From positions 434,001-498,000 of the forward strand of contig JAXQJY010000019.1 in the NCBI GenBank assembly GCA_037042185.1: a stretch of 64,000 nt of DNA, read 5' to 3'. The stretch is from Sordariomycetes sp. S80-01Y (taxonomy: Eukaryota > Ascomycota > Sordariomycetes). This document shows, in pieces, positions 43,462 to 55,186 of this stretch. The notes under the pieces are model-generated. The model did not search any database and had not been told where the DNA came from. It saw only the letters and a list, made by a program, of their open reading frames with translations. The translations under genes were made by a program, and so were the position numbers. The stretch's first letter is position 1, and every line of letters starts with the position of its first letter.

Positions 43462-44395
43462 GGTCAGGATCGAAGTGTTCTGTCTTTTCTGGTCGATCTT
43501 TTGGTGAAAATTGAGTCGTGTGATTGATGTAAAGAAAGTTGAGTCTGCAGAGTTCGGTAAGGTCTGGATACGGCGAAGAGGTTTTAACTCACGAGGGAGA
43601 CTGGATGTGAATCATCCCAAAGATGAACTATTCTTCGGTTTCAAGAACAAAAAGAAAAAAAATGAAAGGGTCTGAAGCTGGACTGTTCGTGTTCAACAGC
43701 AATCGTAGCCAGAACTTGGTCCCAACCAAGATCGAGGCCGTCTATGGCCCCTGGTGGTTCAAGAACAGGACCTTCTTCGGCTTGGACGGAAAGGGAGCAC
43801 CACGAACAATAGAAGTCTTTGGCTGAGGTAGACAAGGTTCTTCATGCTGTACAGTAGAAAACCTAAAGAATGGAGAGAACTTTCAAGGAGCATCTCAAGA
43901 GTGCACAGAACAGGCAGCTGTGGCTCGGTTCACAATACTTAGAGAACACCGCTCGGATCATATCGGCAGACACTCGCACAATGGACGCAATGATGTTCTG
44001 CTTATGTATCTAAAAATCTCGCACGTGCATACAACTATCTACGTTGTCTGCACCAAGGCACACAGAGGCCAAATGAGTTTCAGTGTGGTATGTAGACTGA
44101 CCTAGATCTGTCCCAACCCTTGCGCTCCCCGATGTCTCTCATTCGACACCTGTTGCATGGTGGCCACGTCTCGAATCACGTTTCTGTTGTTTGATTTGCT
44201 ATGCAGTAGGTCAGCTGGCGTCGGTAGCCAATCGTTCACTGCATGAAAGAGAGCCTGCTGTCGAAGCTTCGAGCCAACACTCAGGCCCTCGACACTTGCT
44301 CCTCATCGATACCCCGCAACTGATATGCAGTTCATTGTTCCAACCTACAGAGACGACTTCCCTCTGTGCGAGATTTTGCCTCTGCGCTGCCTACC
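43462..44395. promoter_or_regulatory. divergent upstream region (zinc ribbon / NYN-CCCH)
   Basis: 0.93 kb. A minus-strand ORF at 43641-43835 with one CxxC pair is noted but not called. Confidence 0.35.
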
Positions 44396-45857
44396 ATGGA
44401 GACGACCACGCAGCTCGACGTGTATCGCAGTCGTCTCGTTGACTTCCGCAAAAGTTTCGCCGTCGAGATCGATCAAGGAATAGAGATCATCGAGGTAGGT
44501 CGACAATCAGTGAGTTTCCACTTGGAACAACATGCTGATCCGCTCGACGACAGAAACTTCAGAATGAGCTCAGCGCCACGAAGAACGAATTAAGGCAGAC
44601 GAAGCTTGATCTTGAAAGCGAGTCCGATAAGAGGAGGCTCCTTCAAGAAGAAAATAACGAAAAGAAGCAGATTTTGGCACGGCGGCCATTCGTGGTTGCG
44701 TTGATAGATGCAGATCCGGATTGCTACGTGGTAAGAACGTGCCCCCCGAAGCTTGTGGATTAACCGTCCGCTAACCTGGGGTCGTGTATCAGTTCCACGA
44801 CAGGTTTATAACTAGAGGGGAGGAAGGCGGTCTCGACGCAGCCGATGCACTGTGTGCTGCGATGTTGCAGTACGTGCGAGACAGCCTCAAACTACCCGAC
44901 AAGGTAGATGTTGTTGTGAAGGCCTTCGCGAATGTGGCTGGTCTCGGTAAAACGCTCGAGAGAAACGGAAAGCTCGGAAATGTAGACGAGATGAGAAAGT
45001 TTGCTGCTGAATTCAGCAACCGGAAGCCGTTTTTCGACTTCGTTGATGTTGGGTATGGAAAAGACCGTGCCGATGTTAAGCTACAAGGTGAGTGGGCAAC
45101 AAAACCACAGGTTCTCATTGGCTTTCTACATTTCCATTGTCCGATCCGTTCAATTCTTCTGGTGTGTTTCTAATTTTCTTTTGCAGAGAGTCTCAATTTC
45201 TTTTTGGATAGTTTCCAGTGCAAACACCTGGTAATCGCTTGCGGTCACGACGGCGGTCACGCTCCGCGTTTGGGGCATCATGTTGGCGATGTGCAGAGCG
45301 CAGATCGCATTACTTTATTAGTAGGAAGCCAGTTTCTGGGCGTTTTCCGAAACATGGGGTACAGAACGACATGGTTCGATTCAGTGTTTGCCGAATCAAC
45401 CCAACCGGTTAAGAGGTCAGCAAGAGGACAACAGCTGGGGTTCACCATGCCAGCCACGAACATGAACACGAGGGAGACCACAGCGTTGGGACAGGAGAAG
45501 CCCTTTCAGCCCCGCCGCAATCCCCAGGCGCAAACACAGAGGCTGGGTCCGGTGTCAAAGAATGAGAGCGGCCAGCGTGTTGACAGGCCGCTGTCTGTTC
45601 CCGGGGCGGTTGTGGAGGCCCTGAGGAGCGCGACGTTGTGTTATTATCTGTCTCTCCGAGGAGAGTGTACTATCCCCTCATGCAAGAAAAGGCATGAATA
45701 TCGGCCACTCTCGGATACGGAGTATGATGCTCTGTGGCTTATGGCGCGAGAGGGCCAATGTTGGACGAACAGGAATGCTTGTCGAAACGGTAGCGACGAT
45801 TGTTCGGACGCCAAGTGCATCTACGGTCACATGTCTGGAGAGGAGGGACGTGTTTAA
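44396..45857 (+). CDS. NYN/PIN-like domain protein with CCCH zinc fingers
   Basis: Four exons (44396-44494, 44554-44730, 44793-45087, 45187-45857), with introns of 59, 62 and 99 bp, give 413 residues. The N-terminal coiled-coil (about 34-72, KLQNELSATKNELRQTKLDL) leads into a nuclease-like domain: VVALIDADPD (D85, D87, D89), a helix with LDAADALCAAMLQYVR, DVGYGKDRADVKLQES and CGHDGGHAPRLG. Acidic residues at the strand ends match the PIN/NYN catalytic site. A disordered linker follows, then CYYLSLRGECTIPSCKKRH (C-x8-C-x4-C-x3-H) and a second CCCH-type finger ending CIYGH. This architecture is widespread in ascomycetes (annotated as CCCH or C-x8-C-x5-C-x3-H proteins with DUF7923). A role in RNA binding or cutting is inferred. 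Confidence 0.85.
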
Positions 45858-46398
45858 AGAGTTTGGTCCCCAATACAGCTGAGAGAGTGAGCTAACGCAT
45901 ACCAAGAAGAATCAGGAGGTTCGGAAGGGGTCGTGCACCTTAGGAAACGTGAGAAGATGCTGGTGACGACGGCGGCCCTGAATGGCCGCGGGATCGGATG
46001 AAGGCTAGCTCCCCCGTGTTTGTTTGATTTTCAGCTACTACAATCGTCTGTTCGAAGTTGTGTCACATTCGAGTCCACAGAAACGCACTTCTGGTCGTTC
46101 CGCTGTACATCGTGTGGTCGTCGACCTAGCCATCGACCCAGTCAAGAATCTCGACGAGAATTCGGCGAAGATTGAATACCTTAGTATTACTATCACTCAA
46201 GGTCGTTGCTCGTGAAGAAATAGACCAAGAAACGCCATTGAAAGATTACAGTCCGTACGCCCATACCGACCATTATCGCCATCGTCATCCGCCTGCCTCT
46301 GGACATATCCTATGTCCGCATCGGTTGTTTCTTATCACAGGTATACGTAAGCCAGCCACATGTGCGAAGAAGCCACTTGTTGTGAGACTCGGCGCCCT
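45858..46398. other. intergenic between convergent genes
   Basis: 541 bp with no recognisable feature. Confidence 0.45.
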
Positions 46399-47095
46399 TC
46401 AAGCCCTCGACTTCCCCTTTGGGTCATCTGCCGTCAGGGCCAGCAGCTCTCGCAAATTCCATCTCTTATCGCTGTCGGTCGGAGAGACGGCCTCCCTCTG
46501 GGACGGGTCCTGCTCGTCACGCGGAGTGGTAGGGGCTGAGCCGTGAATGACATCCGTCGGTCTCCGAATGTTTCCCACCCCGCCAATCCCATAGCCTCGC
46601 AGCTGTCCGGCCCTCAGAGCAGTCTCCTTCTCCTCCTCATCGTCTAGATTCCTCAAATCATCCACGGAGCGCCTTCGTGCCGATGGCCTGTCGCCCGTGA
46701 TGCCCCTGTCCACTCGCGACTTGGATCTTGTCTTTGACCTGGCTGCTATCGATACGCTTCGTACGGCGGCGAGCTTTCCCTGGACCCAGACGCGATGGGT
46801 GCGCTTCTTGGCTGGGATGAGCTGAGATGTCTCGGGGTCGAGGTTGTCAAGCGGGATGTCTCCTGTGGAGCGGTTGGCGTGGTATGTCGCTTTAGGCCGA
46901 GGGAGCATCGACCCCAGATCTTCGAGCATGGGAGGGAGCGGAGGTGGCGGCGTGTAGGGACGAGAGCGCATCGTGATGGAGCAGTTCTGGTCAATCTGGA
47001 GACGACTTCAGGGAGGAAGTCGGGCGTCGCGTAGCTGGTTTTACGATAGCAGCCACTGACCACATCAGAAGATGTTTGAGGCTAAACGAGGCCAT
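46399..47095 (-). CDS. hypothetical protein, Pro-rich N-terminus
   Basis: Proposed two exons, 47095-47045 and 46995-46399, with a 49-bp intron (gtaaaa...ccag), give 215 residues. The start is MASFSLKHLLMWS, whose hydrophobic stretch could be a membrane helix. It leads into MRSRPYTPPPPLPPMLEDLG, then basic RSVSIAARSKTRSKSRVDRG and an acidic DDLRNLDDEEEKE. No domain is known. The second exon alone is an open frame of 190 codons with its own ATG at 46971, so a single-exon form is also possible. The donor is weak, hence the moderate confidence. Confidence 0.45.
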
Positions 47096-48077
47096 CTTGA
47101 CAGACGAGCGACGCGACGCGGCACAATCCGGTGCCCCCCAAGGGTCCTGTGGGTGGCGTGGCGTGCAAAAGGAAAGTGAGGTTGTTGCAGCGGCTGCAGG
47201 GGCTCGAACCAAGAGGGTTAGCGCGGTCGAGGCGTCAGGGGTCTTGAGATAGCGACGCACGTCAGTGAGGGTGAGGGTGGGATCGCGATGTGGTGCGAGA
47301 TAAGTGACACGCTGCAATTACGGCAACCCAGGAATCTGAATGGTGTGAGCGGAGAGGAGGCCAATGACGGAGTGCGTCCTTCTCGAACGTTTGAAGTGTT
47401 ACGTTTCCATTCATACGAGGAACACGCCACGCTATCAATACTGTAGATCTCGGCTCCTCCCGCTCGCCCTCCAACGGTCAAAGCTAGACTAGTCCAGAAG
47501 ACGTGGCGTGTGAAGCGCACACGACACACAATAAATTAGCAACATTCTCGAGCCTCTACTACGAGCCTACGGACTGTTTTCGGGATCCCACCCACTTCCA
47601 AGTACATGGGCTGTTAATGGAGCTGACTGAGCACATGCTGATGAGCAGCTTACCCGGCGGTGTAATCTGAGGGACTCAATCACTGCCTTACGATCTTTTC
47701 ACTTCTCTTGATCGACCTGAGTACAAGACACTATCTTGGAATATCTCCACTAGATAGAGCTGCAATGTCAATTAGGACCATGAGGGTTGTGAGGGCTGCA
47801 CCTGACCAGTGGTCGCGAAATGCGCTTGGAGATGTTAGTGGAACAGGGGCAATCCTATGGCTATCGTTTTGATAAACGTGTATCTAAGCCACGTTGGCGT
47901 GATCAAGATTAAAGCCAAAAGTCCACACCCGGGATCTCCGGAGCCAAATATCCTCAATTCTCAGATGGGTTTGCTCCCTCACCTGTGAAAAGCCCACTCC
48001 TATTCCGCTCGAAGTCGCTTTCTTTCGCTAACCGCGAATTGCACAGGGGAAGCCCATCACGCGGTCTGTGTAGACAC
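47096..48077. other. intergenic, no gene seen
   Basis: 0.98 kb between two minus-strand genes. I note nothing coding or repeated. Confidence 0.45.
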
Positions 48078-48943
48078 TCAGAAAGGATACTTGAAAATGC
48101 ACAGCTCAAGAGGCTCCCACGCGTGCCAAGTTGGAAGGCCCCCTCGTAAGATCGGAATGGTGTTGACGAATGAACCAAAACGGGCGAACTCCGAATCGGG
48201 ACAATCTCGACGGAACGGTCGATTTTGATGAAGAGCATTGCGTGCCAGAAAGATCGCCTGTCGACTATTGAACCTTTTGAAAGTCTTGACAAGGCTGTCC
48301 AACACTTCATGAATTATCTCCTGCTCTGCTTGTAGAATCTGCGAATTCGGAAACCACTCAACTCCACACAGGTTGCTGGCGTCAAGTTCTGAACGGTCTG
48401 TGGACTCGAAATGCCAAGTCAATTCAAAGATAGGCTGTTTTTCGACAATGTCTAGCCTCTGGTATATCAAGACGGTCGTGTTCGCTGCAGAGCGTTAGTA
48501 AGAGAGTAAGAGAGGAATGGGTGCAGTTGCCAAGGTAAAAGCCTACAGATCTTGCGGAAGCCCACAACCTGCCGTTTGGAAGCGAGACCCTCGATCCAGC
48601 CCAGATCGCATCCGATCGGCCACTTGTCGATGATTTGCACCTCACCGGGCCTGGTCTTGGAGGTCCAGCCGTTGAACACCTGGCCCAAAAAACTTTCGAA
48701 CAGACGCTGGCTTAACGACCAGCGAGAGCTGATGGACTTGAGCCACTCAGTGAGGATCTCCAAGCAGACGAGAGTTTGAGAGTCATTGAGATCGTCAGGT
48801 CCTCGAAGCTCCTTTCCAGGGGACTGATAAGACTGCCAGTCATTCTGTGTGAATTCATGGAAGATCTTGCTCCTCTTCTTGAACGCAGACTTTTCGTCCT
48901 CACGCCGTCTTTTGTATTTCGGAGTGGGCGTTTCGGAAGGCAT
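48078..48943 (-). CDS. hypothetical protein
   Basis: Two exons, 48943-48547 and 48484-48078, with a 62-bp intron and a phase-1 split Ser codon, give 267 residues. The start is MPSETPTPKYKRRREDEK, followed by a basic KKRSK stretch that could be a nuclear signal. The body (QVIIDK-type strands, FESFLGQVFNGWTSKTRPG, EKQPIFELTWHF) is globular and mixed alpha/beta, but I recognise no family. The clean splice, with YQRLDIVEKQP restored across the junction, argues for a real gene. Confidence 0.6.
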
Positions 48944-49952
48944 GCTATCGGATGGCTTGATACGCTTGACGTGGTTTTTGGGAGTAAGATATGGTCAAAA
49001 GATATCGGGCTGCCGAGCGGTGGCAAATACAGATATGAAATTGGGTGAAGTGAGAGAGAAGGCAGAGGTAGAGAGGCGACGAATTTATAGTCTCGCTCAG
49101 CCACTTTGGTGGAAAACACTGGGGAAAGGCCGCACCCTCACATCGGATGAAGAGCGAGATGAGACAAAAGAGAAAACACGGACGCGGTTAATCCTAGATC
49201 AAAAAGTGGTGTGCTTCCTCCGGCAGAGACAGACCTCTCCATAAAGACGCACCGTATTGCAAGAGGGACTGCCGTTGCCAGCAGGTCGAGGAAAAACAAT
49301 AGATTTTTGAAGGATAACAGCAGACAAGGTTCTGGTTAAACAGCTATCTGGAGGATAATAGACCTGAGACAGCAGCACGCTGAAGTCTATACCCGACCAT
49401 AGCTCGAGAGCCAAACAGCATGGCCCATGTGAAACCCGATCTTCTTAAGGGAGCACTCGAATTTCTCATCGGGTATACTAGACTACTTCCAGACATCTTT
49501 GAATGCAGATATCTTGATTTTAAATAATTACGGAATCACCGTGATTTTGGCGACATAGGATCGTGAAGGAAAGGCGAGGTGGCCGAGCCGCTCCCAAAGC
49601 GGAGCTACTCGACCAGCTCTCAACCGAGGCCTTCAATGCCCAATCTGCTAAATCTCAGCGGGGATCTCTGTACTTGCATAAAATACAACGAAACTCTTTC
49701 CACTAAGTGGCTATCAAGTGAAAATGTCTTTGCTTAGGCGCTGTACAATGTCCTGCACAATGTCCTGCACAAATGTCCTACACAATGCCCTGCAGGACCT
49801 GTGACTTCAAGGCTCACGGCCCCATGATATTCACTTATTAATTCAATGAGCATATTGGAGAGTGAGAAGTCGAATGGCTATGAGACGGGACTTTCCATGG
49901 TGCTGTAGTAGAATTCTTTATTCGAGCCTCTCAAGGGCACCATGGCTTACCC
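48944..49952. other. intergenic with short tandem repeat
   Basis: 1.0 kb. The only structure is the 12-13-bp imperfect repeat listed at 49743-49795. A stretch near 49572-49600 begins like a Ser/Leu tRNA but does not fold on. Confidence 0.45.
49743..49795. repeat. imperfect 12-13-bp tandem repeat
   Basis: About four copies of ACAATGTCCTGC in a row, with one-base insertion and substitutions in the last two (ACAAATGTCCTAC, ACAATGCCCTGC). Confidence 0.75.
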
Positions 49953-51292
49953 TTAGCGGGAAAAGACAAGTACCTTTGTCTCTGTTGGCCGTATCCCTTT
50001 CAGTACGAGGTTGCCTTCGGAAGCTTGAACATTCTTTTTCGCCCATATATCGCGAATCTTCATACTCCGTTTTGTCTCGAGCCCAGGGACGTCCGAAAGT
50101 GGAATCTTGACGTCAACGGCCTTGGAGTCATAGTTTTGCACCAAGAGTACATGTCTGTTTTTGCCCGAGGACAGCGGACCGGACCATATTTGGTAGATCC
50201 CCTCTTCTGAAAGGTCTTCCAAATACAATGCTGGTTTGCCTTCGTCATCCTGATTCAGAGCGATTATCTCCTTGTTCTTGTAGATGGAGAGCGATGTGTC
50301 GCTGATGTTGTTCAGGTCAGCTCCAATGATGAGGGGTGATTTGAGGGCTGCCCAGAATGACATGTGCGTTTGCTCCTCAAGCTCAGTCATTGTCCATGTC
50401 CCTAGCTCGAGCATGTCCATATCGGCTGATGAGGGATAGGTTAGCAAAGAAACTCTCACAAAGTTCATGAGTTGTTATGAATGGTACTCACCCCACGCTC
50501 CTGGCTTTGAGAAGGGGCTGACCTCGCGCATCTTCCGAATTGTCGTCAAAACGCTGACGCCAGCGTATCCCTGATTCATGCAATAGGCACTTTTGCACAC
50601 GCCACTCTTATCTTCCGAGAAGGACTTGTGGATATCTCCAGCCATACGGTACGATTCTCCAATTTGGTCTGCCCAGAGCCAAGGGAATTGATTACCCCAC
50701 TGACAAAGTGAGTAGAAGATCTCTCGGCCGGATGCAGTCAAGGCATATGACATCTTGAGGAAGCGCTCTTGCACGGACAAGACGTTGCTCTGGAATCCGC
50801 CGCAGTTGTCGTACTTCAGATAGTCGATACCCCACGACGCGAACGTGTGTGCATCTAGCTCCTCGTTGCCGTGGCTGCCGGGGTACTTCTTCCCGCACGT
50901 GAAGGCGCCGGCGTCGCTGTAAATGCCCAGCTTCAGCCCCTTGTCATGGATATCCGAGGCCAGATTGGCGATACCCCCCGGGAATCTCGTTTTATTGGCG
51001 GCGAGCAACCCATCAGTGTCGCGCTCGCTGTCTTGCCACCCGTCATCAATGACCACATATTCGTAGCCTAACTTGGCGAGACCAGTATCGACTAGAGCGT
51101 CTGCTGTAGATCTGATGAGATCCTCACTGATTTCAAGCTTGAAGCTGTTCCATGAGTTCCATCCTGCAGCCGGTTAGTTCTGGTAGCGGATGAGCGGATC
51201 AATTGAAACGTACCCATTTGGGGCTTCTGGGCCAGTTGCTTCTTAGAAAAAGCCACTTGTGCCCCGAAGAGCAGAAGATGTGTGAATTTCAT
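49953..51292 (-). CDS. GH27 alpha-galactosidase
   Basis: Three exons (51292-51214, 51163-50492, 50425-49953), with introns of 50 and 66 bp, give 407 residues. A short signal peptide (MKFTHLLLFGAQVAFS) precedes the start of the barrel, MGWNSWNSF. VVIDDGWQ, GLKLGIYSDAGAFTC and YLKYDNCGG (D145, nucleophile) follow; the acid/base Asp lies in the spliced WGADMDML motif. A C-terminal beta domain ends with VLVFSR. The enzyme removes terminal alpha-1,6-galactose from galactomannan or raffinose-type sugars outside the cell. The two splices restore the GWNSWN and DMDM motifs, which supports the model. It is adjacent to the fasciclin gene and the uronate-polymer cluster. Confidence 0.92.
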
Positions 51293-51869
51293 GACGCAAG
51301 GATGTTGATACACCTCGGAGTTGAGAAGGATTGGTGGTAATGCACCTCGGAGACAGATATAGCAGCTATGTAGTGGAGAGTTGATTGTTAAAACTGTCGG
51401 CCCCAAACGTCAGTTTCAATCGCCCACCACGGGCTGCCGGGAACAACAGACCTCTTCACCCGGTTCGCCGGAGCGTAGAGGCTGGTCGTGATGGCGAGGG
51501 GCAATGCATCAGTCGAAGATCCCGGAGCAAGTACCGGAGCTCCCCCCGGATCCAACCCCACGGGGCGACTTTCGGTAGCGTAATTACCGGGCAAGCGCAC
51601 GAACTTCTCCGCACTCTGCATCCCCGAAAACATGCACATCATGATGATGGATACTCGGTGCAGTCGGACGAGCTTTCGGGGATGGCCCCAGTCTGCACAA
51701 GTCGGCTGGAGCTAGGGTTAGCTGGCGGCCCATCTGCCTGTTTTCAACTCTGACCGTGAAGGGCAAGAAATTGCCAAAAAGTCTCCATCAGCTCAACTTC
51801 TGTTCTCATTTCGACTTCAATGCTCCTGACTCCTACTATTGTCAAATCATTGCCTACGCAGCCTCCAAA
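51293..51869. promoter_or_regulatory. divergent promoter (GH27 / fasciclin)
   Basis: 577 bp between divergent starts of two genes for secreted proteins. No motif is assigned. Confidence 0.4.
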
Positions 51870-52612
51870 ATGAGGGTTCATCATGTCCTGTCTCTGTGCA
51901 CGCTTGCCTGCTTTACGCAAGCCAAAGTATTGGACAGACAGCCACTTTCGTATGCTTCTATCCCCGAAGACATCTACGAGCCTCCAAACAAGGCTGGGGA
52001 GACTACTCTTCTGGATTTAATCAAGTCAAGAGACGATCTTTCGGAGCTTGCGAAGGTTGTAGAGCAGACGCCTGGTAAGTCAAATCCGGTCTTCCGAAGG
52101 ATGAGAACTGAAAAGCAATGGGGTTCACGCAAGCGTTCTCCACAAGCGTCAACTGGCAGTACACCTTTTTTGCACCGTCAAACACAGCGTTCAACAACAC
52201 CGGCGAGTACTATGAGACATTCGCAGCGACCCCAAAGGGAAAGTGGTGGACCGGACAAATGCTCCAGCACCACTACGTACCCAACTCGCGTCTCTACACC
52301 AGCAACTTCACGGAGGACCGTACGAGGATTCAGATGGGGTCTTATCTCTGGGCTTCGACGCAGATCAAGGATGGACAGCTCGTTCTGAACAACGCCGCTA
52401 CAGTTGTGGAGGGCGATCTGCCTGTGACAAATGTAGGACCTTGAATATCCATTGATCATATTACCAGAAATGCTGATAGAATCCAGGGCATCGTTCACAT
52501 TACGAATCGTATCATCGGTGGAGATCATATGCTCTATGAGGCCGATATTGAGAGGACGCCCCAAGGCTTTATTGCGGGTTCATGCTCAAACCCTGATGTT
52601 CCGTACTGCTAA
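51870..52612 (+). CDS. secreted fasciclin-domain protein
   Basis: Three exons, 51870-52074, 52116-52432 and 52487-52612 (introns 41 and 54 bp), give 215 residues. After a signal peptide (cut near TQA-KV) comes one fasciclin (FAS1) domain: LLDLIKSRDDLSELAKVVE, YTFFAPSNTAFNN (the conserved H1-type motif FAPSNxAF), LQHHYVPN, and NGIVHITNRII (the YH-type end, here VHITN). FAS1 proteins act in cell adhesion or matrix. There is no clear GPI signal at the C-terminus, which ends SCSNPDVPYC. The 41-bp first intron is short but keeps the frame and the domain. Confidence 0.83.
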
Positions 52613-53471
52613 TTGCCAGACTCCGGCGCAGCTGAAAGTTCGTGAATATGCCAGACAACTGGCCTCAGGTATCATAGAACTAGAAACAAACAGGAGCTTC
52701 TTCTTTACTGCCTATGTTGTAAAACCCTAGTGACTTTCATGAGCCACATGTGATTCCCAGATGGTGGATTTTGCATCTATCCTGAAGCGATAGGTAGAAT
52801 GCCTTGAAACTGGAAGATGGATCTTGAATAAGTTAAACACGGCTCTCTAGTCGCAGTTACGTAGACCTTTGTTAAACGTTGGTGTATACGAGACCAGGCG
52901 TATCGTGCGCCTCTGGAGCCTGTCAAAGCGTACGAGGCATTGGTACGGAGGCCAATGTAACCCAGACGTCGAGATGCGGGATGATGGACGGGTAGGTGCC
53001 CGATGTCGATTGAAGGGTTACCAGGCAGTCAAGCTCCTCTGAAATCTGTTGCGTGTTTTCAAAACTCTTCTTGATCAAGGTCACTGATTCGGCCGCTTAC
53101 GAGCTGCTGTGCCCGCTCTGGGGTCAGGCTTGTTGCAGGATTGTGGGGAGCAGATCGACAGTCTGGGGTATGCAGCCACACCTCCAGAACCATGATCGCA
53201 GATGCAGTACGTTCTACCTCCGGAATTCACCATACCTGCGGTGGGAGGAAGATATGTCGGGGTTCGTCCGAAGTGAGGATCAGCGCTTGAAGTCAGATGG
53301 AGCGGTTTCACCGTGACTCTCCTGAGATCTTGCTGATACCCACTAACATGGGACGGCCCGCAAACATGTCCTTGCCCCGACAAAGCACTATAAGAACCCA
53401 CCTCATCTCCTCCGCAAATCTACAAGAGCTTAGACATAGCAAGAAGATCCGGATAAGCGCCGAAAACAAGT
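52613..53471. promoter_or_regulatory. intergenic, promoter of the lyase gene
   Basis: 0.86 kb. A TATA-like actataaga at about 53388-53396 lies about 80 bp before the lyase start. Nothing else is seen. Confidence 0.45.
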
Positions 53472-54765
53472 ATGATGATCAACAGATTCGCCGCTCTCGC
53501 TCTCGGAACCACCGCAGTGACAACTGCGCTCGTGCACCCCGGTTTGCTCCACAACGAGCAAGATTTCGAGCGTATCAAGGGGTTTGTCGAGGGTGGGGAG
53601 GAGCCATGGGCCGGTGGATGGGACAAGCTGGTCGCGCGGACCGACCCTGAGTATGAGCCCAACGCGGTCGAGAGCATCTGTCGTGGTGGCGGTGGCTGCG
53701 AGACAGAGAACTACCCGACCCTTTATCGCGATATTCACTCGGCCTATGCAAATGCCATCTACTGGAAGGTCACCGGCGATACAGCGTATGGCGATGCTGC
53801 TGCCCGCACTTTGGATGATTGGAGCTCAACCCTGAAGGAGGTCACCGGCGACTCCAATGCAGTGCTGGCAGCTGGCATCTACGGATATCAATTTGCCAAC
53901 GTCGTTGAGATCATGAGAGACTATTCTTCGTGGACCGGTTTGGACGCTGCAGTTCAACTGCTGGTTGACGTTTTCTATCCCATCAACCACGACTTCCTGA
54001 TCCGTCACAACGATACGCCAGATGACCATTACTGGGCCAATGTAGGTTTAGTTGCAGAAAGCTTTGCGAAAGCCCACCATTCAAGATGAAGACTTTCTGA
54101 CTTTTGTATAGTGGGACCTTTGCACAATGACCTCAATCCATGCCATTGGCGTAGTCGCTGACGACGAATCCCTTGTCAACGAGGCCGTTGACTATTTCAA
54201 GGCCGGCAATGGCAACGGCGCGATCGAAAAAGCCATCTGGAAGCTTCATACAGAAGAGGGATCCGGCAAAATCCTTGGACAAAATCAAGAGGCTGGCCGT
54301 GATCAGGGCCACGCGCTCCTCGTCATGGGGTTGCTCGGCGCTTTTGCACAGCAAAACTACAACCAGGACAACGACATCTTCGGGTACCTTGACAATCGCA
54401 TTTTGGCAGGGTGAGCGTCGATTCCACTTCCTAAATTTTTATCCAAGTCTGACGTCTCTAGTATCGAGTATGCCTTCAAGTACAATAGTGGCCACGACGT
54501 GCCCTTCGCGGAGTATGTCAACAGCGTTCACGGAACACACACCGAGATCAGCCCTGACTCACGTGGCACGCTGAGGCCCATTGTGGAGCTTCTATACGCC
54601 CACTATGCCAGTGTCAAAGGACTCGATGCCGGGTGGACGGCTGAGTACCGTGACCTGGTCTTGGAAGAGGGAGGCGGTGCTGAAGGTGGTGGCGGTGATT
54701 ATGGTCCCAACAGTGGAGGCTATGATCAACTCGGATTTGGCACTATCTTGTATCGCCGCGAGTGA
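53472..54765 (+). CDS. alginate-lyase-superfamily protein A
   Basis: Three exons (53472-54041, 54112-54410, 54462-54765), with introns of 70 and 51 bp, give 390 residues. There is a signal peptide (cut near VTTA-LV), then HPGLLHNEQDFERIK, the usual start of the Alginate_lyase (PF05426) alpha-toroid domain. Other family landmarks are YANAIYWKVTGD, DHYWANWDLC (the Asn-aromatic part of the active-site cleft, formed by the first splice) and NQEAGRDQGHALLVMG. The family depolymerises uronate polymers such as alginate or glucuronan by beta-elimination. The C-terminal tail is Gly-rich. Gene B, 421 bp away and convergent, is a divergent paralogue. The exact substrate cannot be told. Confidence 0.82.
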
Positions 54766-55186
54766 TTCCGAAAGCAATGCACATATTTGGCTGTAACTAG
54801 GTACTGAGATTCGGCAGAATGTTTCCCTTAGATACTTGCTACTGATTTCGGGAGGGTCTACTGAACATTGCATTTTCCTCTACGAAAGCCTCTACGTTTC
54901 TGTGTTGTGTTTTTGTCTAAATTATAACAGAGCTTTAGCTGGTTAGCCCTGATAATGACCAAGCAACTGCCTTCAGAAGATTCAATTGATTGGCAAATGA
55001 GTCTCCAAATCCGGGTTCGTTATCTGCCTTAACATTCGCACTCGATTGTGTGGGTGGCAACGAATGTGGGCACCTCTTAGCCACACTACGTTGGTCTAGA
55101 TTAAGTTCCAAAGATCGAGTAAATGCTCAATTTAGGGTAAGTCGTGATGCTGACGGTTGATTCTCCTTGAGGCTTCTCTGGAAGGC
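54766..55186. other. intergenic between two convergent lyase genes
   Basis: 421 bp, A/T-rich 3' flanks. Confidence 0.4.

Noticed and set aside
43641-43835. Minus-strand ORF with a CSWC pair
   Set aside because: Only one CxxC pair, no second half of a zinc site, otherwise not protein-like.
47180-47220. Minus-strand ggttcgagcc, like a tRNA T-loop
   Set aside because: Flanks do not pair into a T-stem and no D or anticodon arm lies upstream.
49572-49655. Stretch starting ggcgaggtggccgagc, like the 5' end of a Ser/Leu tRNA
   Set aside because: No acceptor-stem partner, no anticodon arm and no T-loop (GGTTCRA) follow at the right distance.
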